DNA from: CAVVUC01 sp963751395
GTDB taxonomy: Bacteria; Verrucomicrobiota; Verrucomicrobiia; Chthoniobacterales; Chthoniobacteraceae
Direction of reading: 5' to 3'
Assembly (NCBI GenBank): GCA_963751395.1
Contig: CAVVUC010000001.1
Span: forward strand, 310,001-374,000
DNA length: 64,000 nt
The position numbers and the translations under genes were made by a program. This document shows, one piece after another, positions 11,101-19,295 of the stretch. The notes below the pieces were generated by a model that had not been told where the DNA came from, made no database searches, and was given only the letters and a program-made list of their open reading frames with translations. Position 1 is the first letter of the stretch; each line of letters opens with the position of its first letter.

Positions 11101-11132
11101 TCAAGGTGGAAGCCCCATCCGCACAACCATAA
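5106..11132 (+). CDS. Giant secreted PATR protein with PA14 and divergent GH29-like catalytic domain
   Basis: 2008 aa with signal peptide ('SLASAHAATLD', cleavage near residue 37). Order: PATR repeats (~45-295 and 455-770; units such as 'LTKLGAGSLTLSSNNTYTGG'); a PA14 domain (~300-453, 'YFEAIYSGKVNIATAGTYTF', 'SSDDGSMLFINGV'); a GH29-like (beta/alpha)8 domain (~845-1260) starting 'MERWKTMKHGFFVHYVWD' with candidate nucleophile Asp994 in 'DGLFVDENF'; two tandem ligand-binding beta-sandwiches (~1268-1386 and 1388-1506, each starting 'NDP..YTG'); more PATR repeats (~1510-1870); and a C-terminal module with 'GPSGDDDRDGIANLLEY' (~1875-2008). The usual GH29 'HHDGF' strand is replaced by 'TAWQANF', so specificity may differ from fucosidase. 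No outer-membrane barrel follows the repeats, so true autotransport is not supported. Domain boundaries are by eye. Confidence 0.8.
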   Translation: MKAKIHHLLRALASGGAALFALAATTTLLSLASAHAATLDTTGTTLTLSPQNQYIGTGTLGVSGGGTVWLDTDSSAAATEFAMTGGLIDIVGGTELTNGGWQKGVWTNNKAGMQVNGSFNIWDGKPVKIDALTGSGTVTKTHGGNSPTLLTVGVNNGSGTFSGTISNAAGAIAFTKEGSGTQTLKGTNTYSGATIITSGTLQLGDGGTTGSLSSSSTITNNGNLTINRSDALTVSNVITGSGSLTKLGAGSLTLSSNNTYTGGTSINAGTVISGAGGVPVGVLTIASDATLATTSASSTGLAALYYNNSPVQANFASLPALLSHFGTNSPAPSLVQTAASMNLAGDGTGFPAPYTSGATYFEAIYSGKVNIATAGTYTFNTSSDDGSMLFINGVAVVTNNFFQGVTTRTGTIALTAGMHDIVIAFNQGSGGYGMNAQMSGPDNTTMVDINTGNANITPDLVVGSLVGAGNVSLTTGNLITGIDNTSTNFSGVISGIGGLTKFGPGTQTLLGTNTYTGATTISGGTLQLGDGGTSGSLAASSAINNYGNLTINRSDALTVSNAISGTGSLTKTGSGTLTLTGTNTYSGTTAITSGNLQIGDGGTSGTLGSGPVTIASGATLTINRSDDYSPPAGQSISGAGALIKTGSGSLTLTAASTYTGGTIINAGTLKAGANQAFGSSGATVTLNGGSINLNSYSQTLAALIGNAAGTVQGGTGLTSVLTLGSGNASSTFGGALSGNLALVKIGTGTLTLTGAVTMTGVITVQEGTLDLSAATLSADTRINAAKLALVKLPTASINKLYIDNVKLAPGRWGAPGKVAAGLADFESPAFSGPGVVTVTDTEKSCMERWKTMKHGFFVHYVWDGSNGPMRPDGSKPTSIDETANSFDAPGFADDMAAMGVEYVIFTAWQANFFPLFNSSAMAKYYSGRTPTRDMVGDMITAVRAKGVRVLLYTHPYQPIDWSGDYKAKNDNLINDVYAELVDRYGDRIDGLFVDENFWQGNQDEYVDYDRLLDTIRRRNPELVLMHNWGSWSSCGIYTCDMTHRETPPGADLDANPWVSESIPVPSTQLVGPQWSATVAKVPTPATTTAGRSAEGIFRTAVLGAGSCTSGGGWIWGAGPYAGNGYWPVGSQTSVGRWEQGVLEAMTGAAAYIAPVAASIKNTYPSTSWLTEPYTNLIDVPQGIVATRSTDDTKEYIHVLNKPGTKTLNLPLPADGKVFANAKLMKNNRPVTLARNTRGMSLTLGSSDNWETLDTVIVMDVASPGERGLINNNDPAATYTGAWTYGSGRATTEYGQDVHETSTDGNYLVFTFQGTDVDLIGTCANNRGTADVFIDGVSQGSINLYSATTAYRRTVFSKSGLPRGTHTLKVVKTGGTYLTVDAFRVTEWINSNDPSLSYTGNWSSLSLPGAIGGEVRETRTNEDTVVLNFEGNGIDVIGSKGVGGGNVRYKLNSSFELAVPQSSNFEQDQALIYSSINSQTLSQGSHTLTGWKRHGTWADVDAFRIYKGSSTPSLRWGASGGGGTATWNINSTANWYDGTAATKWLDYGGTDYSAIFGGTAGTVTLASNINVNRLTFQTTGYTVKSYALNLSGPPAVITTPTGTTTISSVIAGTASLVKAGPGTLKLTSAASTNTGYTTINEGTLSLIGGGKLYSNLNWASKTVSVNNAAMLEVDQWDGNGCLGQLDYSVGNLVINGGTIRFTGNSNGTAEGQGFTIGANGATLQSDAPSGQRWNINLDVRFGDTNYGIASNSGGMLNLTGTGSGLISKVIPGNGGLTKSGAGTWTLTNTNSYTGNTTVNGGILSLGNGTSPTGLANTANVLVASSAKLNLNYSGTDTINQLWLGGTRMPAGVYSSGSSSLITGSGTLTVNDLSATGSYTAWSGPFGYNLTGGPSGDDDRDGIANLLEYVLGGNPHAASSAILPTATVTAGNFVFTFRRVSATASDTTQTFQYGTDLSGWTNVPIVAGGMVAIQPNTPTVGTDTVTITVPAGTHPRIFGRLKVEAPSAQP
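5767..5814 (+). repeat. 48-bp intragenic direct repeat, copy 1
   Basis: A 48-bp stretch inside the PATR region of the 2008-aa gene is identical at base level to 6742-6789. It lies in a wider ~180-bp block of high similarity (about 5655-5840 versus 6635-6815) encoding the same PATR unit. Confidence 0.85.
6742..6789 (+). repeat. 48-bp intragenic direct repeat, copy 2
   Basis: Identical to 5767-5814. The pair lies 975 bp apart, and recombination between them would remove exactly 325 codons, including the PA14 domain, without changing frame. Confidence 0.85.
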
Positions 11133-11178
11133 CCTGATGGACCCGATTCAATGATCCCGCACATACAATAATTAGACC

Positions 11179-12879
11179 ATGAAGAACGCCACATTCCTAC
11201 TTGCAACCCTGCTCTCCTCCGCCCTGCTTCCCGCACAGGACATCACCCCGGCCCAGCCGGAAGCCATCAAGAACTGGCAGGACGCCCGATTCGGCATGTT
11301 CATCCACTGGGGGCCCGTCGCCCTCAAAGGCACCGAAATCGGCTGGTCCCGCGGCGCACAAGTCCCCATCGAGGAATACGACAACCTCTACAAGCAATTC
11401 AATCCCACCAAGTTCAACGCCGACGAATGGGTCGCCGTCGCCAAGGCCGCCGGGATGAAATACATGGTTCTCACCACCAAGCACCACGACGGTTTCTGCC
11501 TCTGGGACACCAAGCAAACCGACTACAGCATCATGAACACGCCCTTCAAGCGTGACGTCGTCAAGGAACTCGCCACCGCCTGCAAAAGAGGCGGCATCGC
11601 CTTCGGCACCTATTACTCCGCCTGCGACTGGCACCACCCCGCATACCCGCTCGGATCGCCCGGAGGTCAGTCCCATAAACCCAACCCCGACATGAAGGCC
11701 TACGACGCCTATCTCCAGGCGCAGGTCACCGAACTCGTGAAAAACTACGGCCCACTTTTCACCCTCTGGTTCGACGTCCCCCAAGCCTACGACCAAACCT
11801 ATGGCATACCCATGGTCAACATGCTCCGCAAACTCCAGCCGGACCTGATGATCAACAACCGCGCCTACGCTGTCGGCGGCGTCGGCAGCGGGATCGGCCA
11901 CCAACTTCCTGTCGGCGACTACGACACTCCGGAACAATCCATCGGTGGTTTCAACATGGACCGCCCGTGGGAAACCTGCATGACCATTTGCGAACAATGG
12001 GCATGGAAACCGAACGACAAGATGAAGTCGCTCAAAGAGTGCATCCACACGCTCATCCGCACCAATGGCGGCGACGGCAACCTGCTCTTCAACATTGGCC
12101 CCGAGCCCACCGGTGAGATCGAAGGCCGCCAGGTCGAACGCCTCAAGGAAATGGGAGCCTGGCTCGCCAAAAACAGCGAGGCGGTTTACAGCACCCGCGG
12201 CGGTCCGTGGAAACCCTCGTCCCACATGGTCAGCACCCGCAAGGGCAACAAGATCTACCTCCACCTTCTCAGAAAAGTGGACGGCCCGGTCACGGTTTCC
12301 GCCCTGCCCGTCGCCATCAAGTCCGCGAAACTGCTCAACGGCCCGGCTATCAAAACCGCCACCGCCGATGGATCACTCTCGTTCGTCATCCCGGACAACT
12401 CATGGGATGAAATCGACACCATCATCGAACTGACCATCGACGGCGACGCCATGAGCATCGCCCCGCTCAAGCCCTCGACCCAATCCAACATCCCCGGCGC
12501 GAAGGCATCCGCTTCCGTGATCTACCAGAACGACCCGCAATACAGCGCCGACATGGTCCTCGATGGCGACGTAGAAACCCGCTGGGCCACTCCGGAGGGC
12601 ACCCAACAATCCTGGCTGCAAATCGATTTCGCCAAGGAAACCACCTTCAGCGGCATTCACATCGAGGAAGCTTGCGCCGAACAGTCGAGCCGCGTGACGA
12701 AGTTCGAACTCCAGGCCAAATCCGGCGACGGCTGGACCACCTTCAAAGACGGCAACGCCCTCGGCCCCAACTTCAATACCACCTTCGCTCCGGTCACCAC
12801 CACCGCCATCCGCCTCAACATCCTCCAAGCCACCGAAGGCCCGACCATTTCCGAAATCCACCTCATTGGGAAACCATGA
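11179..12879 (+). CDS. Secreted GH29 alpha-L-fucosidase with C-terminal discoidin domain
   Basis: 566 aa; signal peptide 'MKNATFLLATLLSSALLPAQ'. GH29 enzymes are retaining exo-alpha-L-fucosidases. Hallmarks: 'RFGMFIHWGPVAL' near the start of the barrel, the fucose-contacting 'KHHDGFCLWDT', and presumed nucleophile Asp199 in 'FTLWFDVPQ'. 'GGDGNLLFNIGPEPTGEI' is the typical GH29 end-of-barrel motif. A beta-sandwich follows, then an F5/8 type C domain at ~442-566 ('YSADMVLDGDVETRWATPEG'). The gene starts 46 nt after the PATR giant and is the first clearly canonical GH29 of two in the window (the other is at 20567). Confidence 0.93.
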   Translation: MKNATFLLATLLSSALLPAQDITPAQPEAIKNWQDARFGMFIHWGPVALKGTEIGWSRGAQVPIEEYDNLYKQFNPTKFNADEWVAVAKAAGMKYMVLTTKHHDGFCLWDTKQTDYSIMNTPFKRDVVKELATACKRGGIAFGTYYSACDWHHPAYPLGSPGGQSHKPNPDMKAYDAYLQAQVTELVKNYGPLFTLWFDVPQAYDQTYGIPMVNMLRKLQPDLMINNRAYAVGGVGSGIGHQLPVGDYDTPEQSIGGFNMDRPWETCMTICEQWAWKPNDKMKSLKECIHTLIRTNGGDGNLLFNIGPEPTGEIEGRQVERLKEMGAWLAKNSEAVYSTRGGPWKPSSHMVSTRKGNKIYLHLLRKVDGPVTVSALPVAIKSAKLLNGPAIKTATADGSLSFVIPDNSWDEIDTIIELTIDGDAMSIAPLKPSTQSNIPGAKASASVIYQNDPQYSADMVLDGDVETRWATPEGTQQSWLQIDFAKETTFSGIHIEEACAEQSSRVTKFELQAKSGDGWTTFKDGNALGPNFNTTFAPVTTTAIRLNILQATEGPTISEIHLIGKP

Positions 12880-12924
12880 CAAGGCATTGAGCCATCGATC
12901 CGCCAAGATCGATCACCGACACCC

Positions 12925-13203
12925 ATGATTACATCCATCGGCCTCACAATCACCATGCTCGCACTTTTGCCGACGCACCCGCTCCAGGCGGGTATGGCCC
13001 AGACGCTTCAGTCCTCCATGATCTGGTCGCCCGCCGCACCGGCCGGAACGCTGAGTTCCATCCCGGATGCGATCGACGCTCGGCTCAGTTCGGGTGCCTG
13101 GAACAAAACGGATTGCGATGACAGCGGGTGGACCGCCGCTGCCCCCATCAATGGCTGCACCTGGCGTGCTCTGCAAGCCCGCCACCCATCAGAAAAACCT
13201 TAA
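12925..13203 (+). pseudogene. 5' stub of a secreted hydrolase
   Basis: 92 codons. An N-terminal signal-peptide-like segment ('IGLTITMLALLPTHPLQAG') is followed by ~60 residues including 'SSGAWNKTDCDDSGWTAAAP', a pattern common in galactose-binding N domains of GH2, GH78 and GH106 enzymes ('W..pdfDDSgW'). The ORF then ends, 3 nt before the next GTG start. No catalytic domain follows, so this is probably the remnant of a larger gene truncated when the downstream gene arrived. The parent family is uncertain. Confidence 0.4.
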
Positions 13204-13206
13204 CCT

Positions 13207-16200
13207 GTGTCAGCCTTGATAAAGGAAATCCATATCAGTAACCGGCGCGGCTGGCTCCGGTGTTTCCTTGTTGTTGCAGGGATGCTGGCATGTTTCACGG
13301 CAAGCCCGCTCTGGGCTCAGTATTATGCGGTCCCCGGAACCATCGAGGCGGAGAATTATTCGGCGATGTCGGGAGTCCAAACCGAATCCTGCTGGGGGGA
13401 CGGAGGAGGGATCGATGTCGGTTGGATCGACACTGGGGATTGGATGAATTACACCATCCATCCAATTGCCACCGCGACCTACATCGTGGAGCTGAGAGTC
13501 GCCAGCGAATCCTCCGGAGGAACGGTCAAGCTCATGTCCGGTTCGACCGTGCTGGCGACCGTCACCATTCCTGCGACCGGCGGCTGGCAGAACTGGACCA
13601 CGGTTTCATGCCCCGTCCCCATCAGCCTGTCTGCCGGAAATCAAACCATCTGGCTCGGTGTCGTTTCGGGAGGATGGAACATCAACTGGATGAGGTTCAG
13701 CGGCCCCTTCACCTCCCCCATCCCGTTCCCCTGGGATAACGGCGCCGGCACAGGCAACTGGAACACCACCGACACCAACTGGTCGGGGCGCGCGTGGACC
13801 AATGGCCCTGGCAACACGGCCGGTTTTACGGCGGTCGGCGGCACGATCAACCTTTCGGACATCGTGGCCTCGGAAGTTGCCTTCGGTGCTGCGTGGACGA
13901 ACATCCCCGACGGCAGATTCAACGGCGGTTCGTTGCAGGCGAACCGCCTGACGGTTCAGGGCATGTACAACAATACGAACGGCCCGAATCCAACCCTGAC
14001 TTTGAAGGTTCCGTCCGTGTCCGTGGCCGGGGACATTGCGGTCGGCCGGGCGAACCTCAGGATTGAGAGCGGCGAGGTCATCGCCAGCCGCTTGGTGACG
14101 AACGCCGAAAGCCCGGACTACGGCACGCTCGCACTCACCGGGGGAACCTTGCGACTGAGCAATGGCATCGACAGTTCGACCAACGGGCCGGTTGCGTTCG
14201 GCATGAATCTAACCGGCGGCGCGCTTTACACGCCGTCCATCCGGGTGGGCGACTGGGAACAACCGGGCTTCGGGATCAATGTCTGGTCGGTTCTGGACGG
14301 GACCACCATTCATCCAACGGCCAGCAGCAGCAACTTCATCACGTTCTATGGCACGGGGCAGAACATCTTCCTGGGCAACCACTCGAGCGCGGCGTCGTTC
14401 AGCACCGACGGGTTCAACATCACCGTGGCAGCCAATCTGCTCGCCAGCGGCACCGGCGGATTGAGCAAGCAAGGAGCGGGCACGCTGACCTTGGCCGGCC
14501 GCAACACGTATTCCGGCACGACGGCGGTGCAAGGCGGCGTGCTGGCCCTGGCAAACCAGGCGGCGCTGGGCGAAGGACCGTTGAACATCAGCAGCGGAGC
14601 CAAGGTGGAGTTGAACTTCACCGGGCAAAGTTATGTGACGCAGTTGACACTCGATGGGGCCGTGCAAACGGCGGGCACTTATGGTTCGTCGGGTTCGTCG
14701 GCTACTAACAAGAACGACACCTGGTTTTCCGGCACCGGCGTCATTAACCTCAGCGCAACCATCGACCATGTCGCCATGGCAACGGGCAATCTAACGGCGG
14801 CAGACGCGGCGTGGGCGGCTGGCAATTGGGCGGGAGTGCGCAGCTTGTTGTCGAATGTTTTCAACGACCTGAAACTGACCGCGCAATGGCGGAGCATCGC
14901 GCATTTGCGTTATGCTCGGAGTTTGCAGGCGGCAGGTGATTATACCGCGGCCAGCGCCGTCTTCGCGGTGATCGCCGGGACGACGGATTATCCGCTGCTC
15001 CACAAACTGGAAGGCACCGAATGCAAAACCGAGTGCGACCGCCTGGCGCTGGGATTGCCGGGGCGTGATCCGGTGGCGAGCCGGGTGGCGGTGCCACCAG
15101 CGCTGCCAGCGGGGCGGACTTATCATGTGGCGGCCAGCGGCAGTGACGGAAATCCCGGCACGCTCGGGCAGCCGTTTGCAACGGTGAACAAGGCGCTGGA
15201 GGCCAATCGCGCGGCGGGGCCGGTGGCGGCGGGTGAGGAAGTGTTGATCCAACTGGCCAGCGGTCGTTACGAACTGGCCAACACGATCTCGGTGGGCAGT
15301 GCGGACTTGGTGAACGGGCCGTTGCGCATCAAGGCCGCGACGCCGGGCGGCACCATTATTTCGGGGGGCAAACCGATATCGGGATTCACGATGGTGACGA
15401 ACCCTTCCGTGCTGGCCCGCCTGCCGGCGGAGGCGCATGGCAAAGTGATGCAGTGCAGCCTGTCCGCGCTGGGCATCAGCGACGCGGCCGATCTTTGTGT
15501 CAACGGGGTGAAGCAACCGTTGGCGCGCTGGCCGAACTTGGGTTATGTCCCGGTTGGCACGGTGACGGATCGCGGCAATCGGGACCACAGCAACCCGAGT
15601 CTGGACCGGCCGCAGACATTCACCTATCACGGCAACCGTCCCTCGCGGTGGACCACTGCGACGGACGCCAGTCTGTCCGGGTATTTTTGGGGTTCAGCTT
15701 ACGGCGATCAGGTGGCGATCGGCAGTATCAATCCACTAGCAGGGACCATCACCACGGCTTGGTGTGTCAGCACTTTCACCGGTTGGCCGGAGTTGAACGG
15801 CGGGGCACCCTACCGGGCCTTCAATCTTCTGGAGGAAATTGACCAGCCGGGCGAGTGGTATCTGGATCGCACCAGCAACATCCTTTACTGGTATCCGACC
15901 GTGGATCCGAGCACGGCGGCGATCACTCTTTCGACGCTATCGGCACCGATGCTGACGGCGGACAACGTGAGTAAATTGCGGGTTGAAGGATTGGTGTTCG
16001 ATGGCACGCGCGGGGCGGGCCTGCAACTCAACAACTGCACCGACTCATCGGTGACCGGCTGCACGATCCGCAACATCGGCGGGGTGGGCATGGCGTTCAA
16101 TGGCGGGCAGCGGAACGCGATGATCGGCTGCGACCTCAACGCATTTGGTTTCGCCGCCTGTAACCTTTATTCCGGTGATCGCAACACGCTCGTTCGGGGT

Positions 16201-19200
16201 GACACGGTGATTGCCAACTGCCGGTTCAGCAACTTCGGGGTGGGCATCTACCTGGATGGCGTGGGCGATCGAATCACCCATTGCACGTTTGAAAATTCCG
16301 CACACCCCGCGATCTGGTTTGGCGGGGCGGAGCACCGGGTCGAATACAATGAGTTCCGCAACATTTGCAACATGGATGACGACGGCGGGGTGATCGCCGC
16401 CTGGGGAAATCCCACCTACCGCGGCAACCTCTGGCGATTCAACCGCTTCGCCTACTGCGGCGGGGGCTACACTCAGGGCGGGGTGACCGGATGGCGCTAT
16501 TTTGGAACCAACATTTTCCGTTTTGACGACGCGATCAGCGGCCAGAATGTCTATGGAAACATCGTGGACCATCATGACGCGTGGGGAACCGCCGCCGGTG
16601 CCATGGAGGCCAACAGCGGCCGGGACAATGTCTATGACAACAATCTGATCATCGACTCCGTCTCGCCGAACGCCGGCTATTACTCCCCTGGCAACAATTT
16701 GTATCGTTGGTGGGAGGTGTGGTCGAGCGCGCCCTACGGCCTGACCCCGTTGTATCTTGCGGCATACCCGGAATTGAACCGCTTGTATGATGGCAAGGGG
16801 CAGAACTTCATCTGGCGCAGTTTGTCTTTGCGCTGTCGGCAAGGCGGCCTGCCCGCATACATCGAGAATTCCGATTGGAAGGCCTGGCAATATCTCGGCA
16901 ATACCAACACCGACACCGACCCAGGGTTTATCGAAGGCAGCGAAATCAAAAAGAATATTGATCCGACGGTGTTCTGGAAACTCGGCATGCGCGCGATCCC
17001 GGTGAATGAGATCGGGCTTTATGCCGATGCCGCCCGCGCAGGCTGGATTGAAAAGCCGGACAATGGCTATTGGAATGGCAGCGCGGGAAGCTGGGACAAC
17101 GCCTCGGTGAATTGGTCCACCAACGCGGGCCAGGCGGCCAGCGGCGCTTGGAACCGAAACTCCTTCACAACGGCGGTCTTTGCCGGGGTCGGCGGAACGG
17201 TCACTGTAGCCGAGCCCGTCGCGGCGGACGGCCTGATTTTCGAGACGGGCGGATGCACACTATCGGGGACCCAGCCACTGATCCTGAATGGTCCCGAAAC
17301 GATGATCGACCAGAAGAGTCACGGGGCAACTATCAACGCGCCGTTGACGGGCTTGGGCGGCATCGCCGTGGCCGGGACCGGAACGCTGACGCTGGGCGGG
17401 GCCAGTGACTACAACGGCACCACGGCGGTTCGCGTCGGAACCTTGCAGTTGGCCGGCGGGGACAACCGGCTGCCAAAGGGAACGGTTTTGACGCTTGGCG
17501 ATGGCGGCTCGGTCAATGTCGGCGTACTCAAGCTGAACGGCTGCAACCAGGAACTCACCGGATTATGGACGGCCGGTCACGAGGGCTATAACTCGGGCTA
17601 TTTTGCCGGCGACCGGGTGATCAACGGCAGCGCGACGCCCTGCACGCTGACCTTGAACATTGAGCACGGCCTCAACAACCAGTTTGTCGGCTCGCTGGGC
17701 GGCCCCGGCCAATATGATAACAACTTCGCCGTCAAGAAAACCGGCGGCGGCACGCTCTGGCTCGGCCGTTCCATCAACTGGACCGGCGGGACCACGATTG
17801 AGCAAGGCACGCTGGAACTGAGTTCCATGTGGTGGCAGGGAAATGAGGCATACGGCACCTTCCGAATTGGCCATGGAGCCACGTTTGCCGTTTCCGGGGT
17901 GATCTCCCCCTTGACCTTCAAAGGTGTAACCGTCGAGTTTCTTTCCGCTGGCGGCGGCACGCTTACCAACAGGGGTTCATGGGATTGGCTGGACTGGAAG
18001 GCGGAATGGGGCATAGGGATCCGTTCCACGGGCGGCGAGCGGAACCTGTTTTCCGCCGCGCCGAACTATGGCATGAATTTGTGGAGTAATGCGGATTTCG
18101 ACATCGCGCGGGGGTCCGATGCGACCTGCGATCTGCTGGTTTCCATTCCATTAGGCGGCAACGGCAATATCAGCAAGTACGGCAACGGCATCATGACCCT
18201 TTCCGGTAATAACAGCTACAACGGCACGACCGTCATCGTCGGCGGCATACTCAACGCCGCCACCTTCTCGGACTACGGGGTCAATGGCAGCCTCGGCAAC
18301 CGCGCCTCGGACAGCGGTCCGGGAAATGTCGGCATCCTGTTCCGTGGCGGCACGCTGCAATATACCGGCTCCACCGCGCAATCGACCAACCGCGCCATCC
18401 GCATCAGCACCTCCGGCGGAGCCACCATCGACGCCTCCGGCAGCAATCCCGCCGCCACCCTCAGCTTCACCGCGGCCTCGTCGCCGGATTTCTTCGAGAA
18501 CCCCGGCAACCGCACGCTCACGCTCACCGGCTCCAACACCGGCAACAACATCTTCGCCATGGCCATCACCGAAGCCGGCACCACCTCGCTCGTGAAATCA
18601 GGCACCGGCAAATGGATCCTCACCGGCGCGAATGCCTATACCGGCAGCACCACCGTTTCCGGCGGCATCCTCGCGCTGACCTCCGCCACTCTCGGTGACA
18701 ACTCATCCGTCATCATCGAGGCCGGAGCCATGCTCAACCTGAATTTCAGCGGCAGCGATCAGATCAAAAGCCTGCGGGTCGATGGACTCCAATTGCCACC
18801 GGGAATCTACTCATCCAGCTCCGGCTTCATCACCGGCGCCGGCACTCTTACCGTGACCACCGGCCCGGCTTCAGTAAACTACGCCACCTGGTCCGGTCGC
18901 GGTATTCACGATCTAAAAGGCGGTCCCTCCGGCGACGATGATAGGGACGGCATCCCCAATCTCCTCGAATACGTGCTCGGCGGAAACCCGCGCGCCGCCT
19001 CCGGCGGAATCCTTCCCGCCGCCACCGCGTCAGGCGGAAACTTCGCCTTTAGCTTCCGCCGCATCCGCTCCACCACTGCGGACACGACCCAGGTCTTCCA
19101 ATACGGCACGGATCTATCCGGCTGGACCGATGTTCCCGTCGTCGCGGGCGGCATCGTCGCCATCCAGCCCGACACCCCGCAAGCCGGCACCGACACCGTG

Positions 19201-19278
19201 ACCATCACCCCTCCCCAAGGCACGCATTCCCGAGTTTTCGGCCGGTTGAAGGTTACCATGCCATCCGCCCAACCCTGA
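13207..19278 (+). CDS. Giant secreted CBM6-PATR-GH141-like beta-helix protein
   Basis: 2023 aa from a GTG start chosen because it precedes a complete signal peptide ('LVVAGMLACFTASPLWAQ'). Residues ~38-165 are a CBM6 ('GTIEAENYSAMSGVQTE', 'GWIDTGDWMNYTI'). PATR repeats follow (~170-510), then a short helical region (~525-625). Residues ~637-1283 are a right-handed beta-helix enzyme starting 'RTYHVAASGSDGNPGTLGQP', with 'LCVNGVKQPLARWPN' and 'NICNMDDDGGVIAAWG', resembling the GH141 group (alpha-L-fucosidases and xylanases). More PATR repeats (~1290-1890) and the 'GPSGDDDRDGIPNLLEYVLG' C-terminal module complete it. That last module is roughly three-quarters identical to the C-terminus of the gene at 5106. 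Catalytic residues of the helix were not assigned. Confidence 0.8.
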   Translation: MSALIKEIHISNRRGWLRCFLVVAGMLACFTASPLWAQYYAVPGTIEAENYSAMSGVQTESCWGDGGGIDVGWIDTGDWMNYTIHPIATATYIVELRVASESSGGTVKLMSGSTVLATVTIPATGGWQNWTTVSCPVPISLSAGNQTIWLGVVSGGWNINWMRFSGPFTSPIPFPWDNGAGTGNWNTTDTNWSGRAWTNGPGNTAGFTAVGGTINLSDIVASEVAFGAAWTNIPDGRFNGGSLQANRLTVQGMYNNTNGPNPTLTLKVPSVSVAGDIAVGRANLRIESGEVIASRLVTNAESPDYGTLALTGGTLRLSNGIDSSTNGPVAFGMNLTGGALYTPSIRVGDWEQPGFGINVWSVLDGTTIHPTASSSNFITFYGTGQNIFLGNHSSAASFSTDGFNITVAANLLASGTGGLSKQGAGTLTLAGRNTYSGTTAVQGGVLALANQAALGEGPLNISSGAKVELNFTGQSYVTQLTLDGAVQTAGTYGSSGSSATNKNDTWFSGTGVINLSATIDHVAMATGNLTAADAAWAAGNWAGVRSLLSNVFNDLKLTAQWRSIAHLRYARSLQAAGDYTAASAVFAVIAGTTDYPLLHKLEGTECKTECDRLALGLPGRDPVASRVAVPPALPAGRTYHVAASGSDGNPGTLGQPFATVNKALEANRAAGPVAAGEEVLIQLASGRYELANTISVGSADLVNGPLRIKAATPGGTIISGGKPISGFTMVTNPSVLARLPAEAHGKVMQCSLSALGISDAADLCVNGVKQPLARWPNLGYVPVGTVTDRGNRDHSNPSLDRPQTFTYHGNRPSRWTTATDASLSGYFWGSAYGDQVAIGSINPLAGTITTAWCVSTFTGWPELNGGAPYRAFNLLEEIDQPGEWYLDRTSNILYWYPTVDPSTAAITLSTLSAPMLTADNVSKLRVEGLVFDGTRGAGLQLNNCTDSSVTGCTIRNIGGVGMAFNGGQRNAMIGCDLNAFGFAACNLYSGDRNTLVRGDTVIANCRFSNFGVGIYLDGVGDRITHCTFENSAHPAIWFGGAEHRVEYNEFRNICNMDDDGGVIAAWGNPTYRGNLWRFNRFAYCGGGYTQGGVTGWRYFGTNIFRFDDAISGQNVYGNIVDHHDAWGTAAGAMEANSGRDNVYDNNLIIDSVSPNAGYYSPGNNLYRWWEVWSSAPYGLTPLYLAAYPELNRLYDGKGQNFIWRSLSLRCRQGGLPAYIENSDWKAWQYLGNTNTDTDPGFIEGSEIKKNIDPTVFWKLGMRAIPVNEIGLYADAARAGWIEKPDNGYWNGSAGSWDNASVNWSTNAGQAASGAWNRNSFTTAVFAGVGGTVTVAEPVAADGLIFETGGCTLSGTQPLILNGPETMIDQKSHGATINAPLTGLGGIAVAGTGTLTLGGASDYNGTTAVRVGTLQLAGGDNRLPKGTVLTLGDGGSVNVGVLKLNGCNQELTGLWTAGHEGYNSGYFAGDRVINGSATPCTLTLNIEHGLNNQFVGSLGGPGQYDNNFAVKKTGGGTLWLGRSINWTGGTTIEQGTLELSSMWWQGNEAYGTFRIGHGATFAVSGVISPLTFKGVTVEFLSAGGGTLTNRGSWDWLDWKAEWGIGIRSTGGERNLFSAAPNYGMNLWSNADFDIARGSDATCDLLVSIPLGGNGNISKYGNGIMTLSGNNSYNGTTVIVGGILNAATFSDYGVNGSLGNRASDSGPGNVGILFRGGTLQYTGSTAQSTNRAIRISTSGGATIDASGSNPAATLSFTAASSPDFFENPGNRTLTLTGSNTGNNIFAMAITEAGTTSLVKSGTGKWILTGANAYTGSTTVSGGILALTSATLGDNSSVIIEAGAMLNLNFSGSDQIKSLRVDGLQLPPGIYSSSSGFITGAGTLTVTTGPASVNYATWSGRGIHDLKGGPSGDDDRDGIPNLLEYVLGGNPRAASGGILPAATASGGNFAFSFRRIRSTTADTTQVFQYGTDLSGWTDVPVVAGGIVAIQPDTPQAGTDTVTITPPQGTHSRVFGRLKVTMPSAQP

Positions 19279-19295
19279 ATTTCTATCACGCATCC

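Noticed and set aside
5106..11132. True type V autotransporter because of the autotransporter-associated repeats
   Set aside because: No C-terminal outer-membrane beta-barrel is present; the protein ends in the 'DDDRDGI' module instead.
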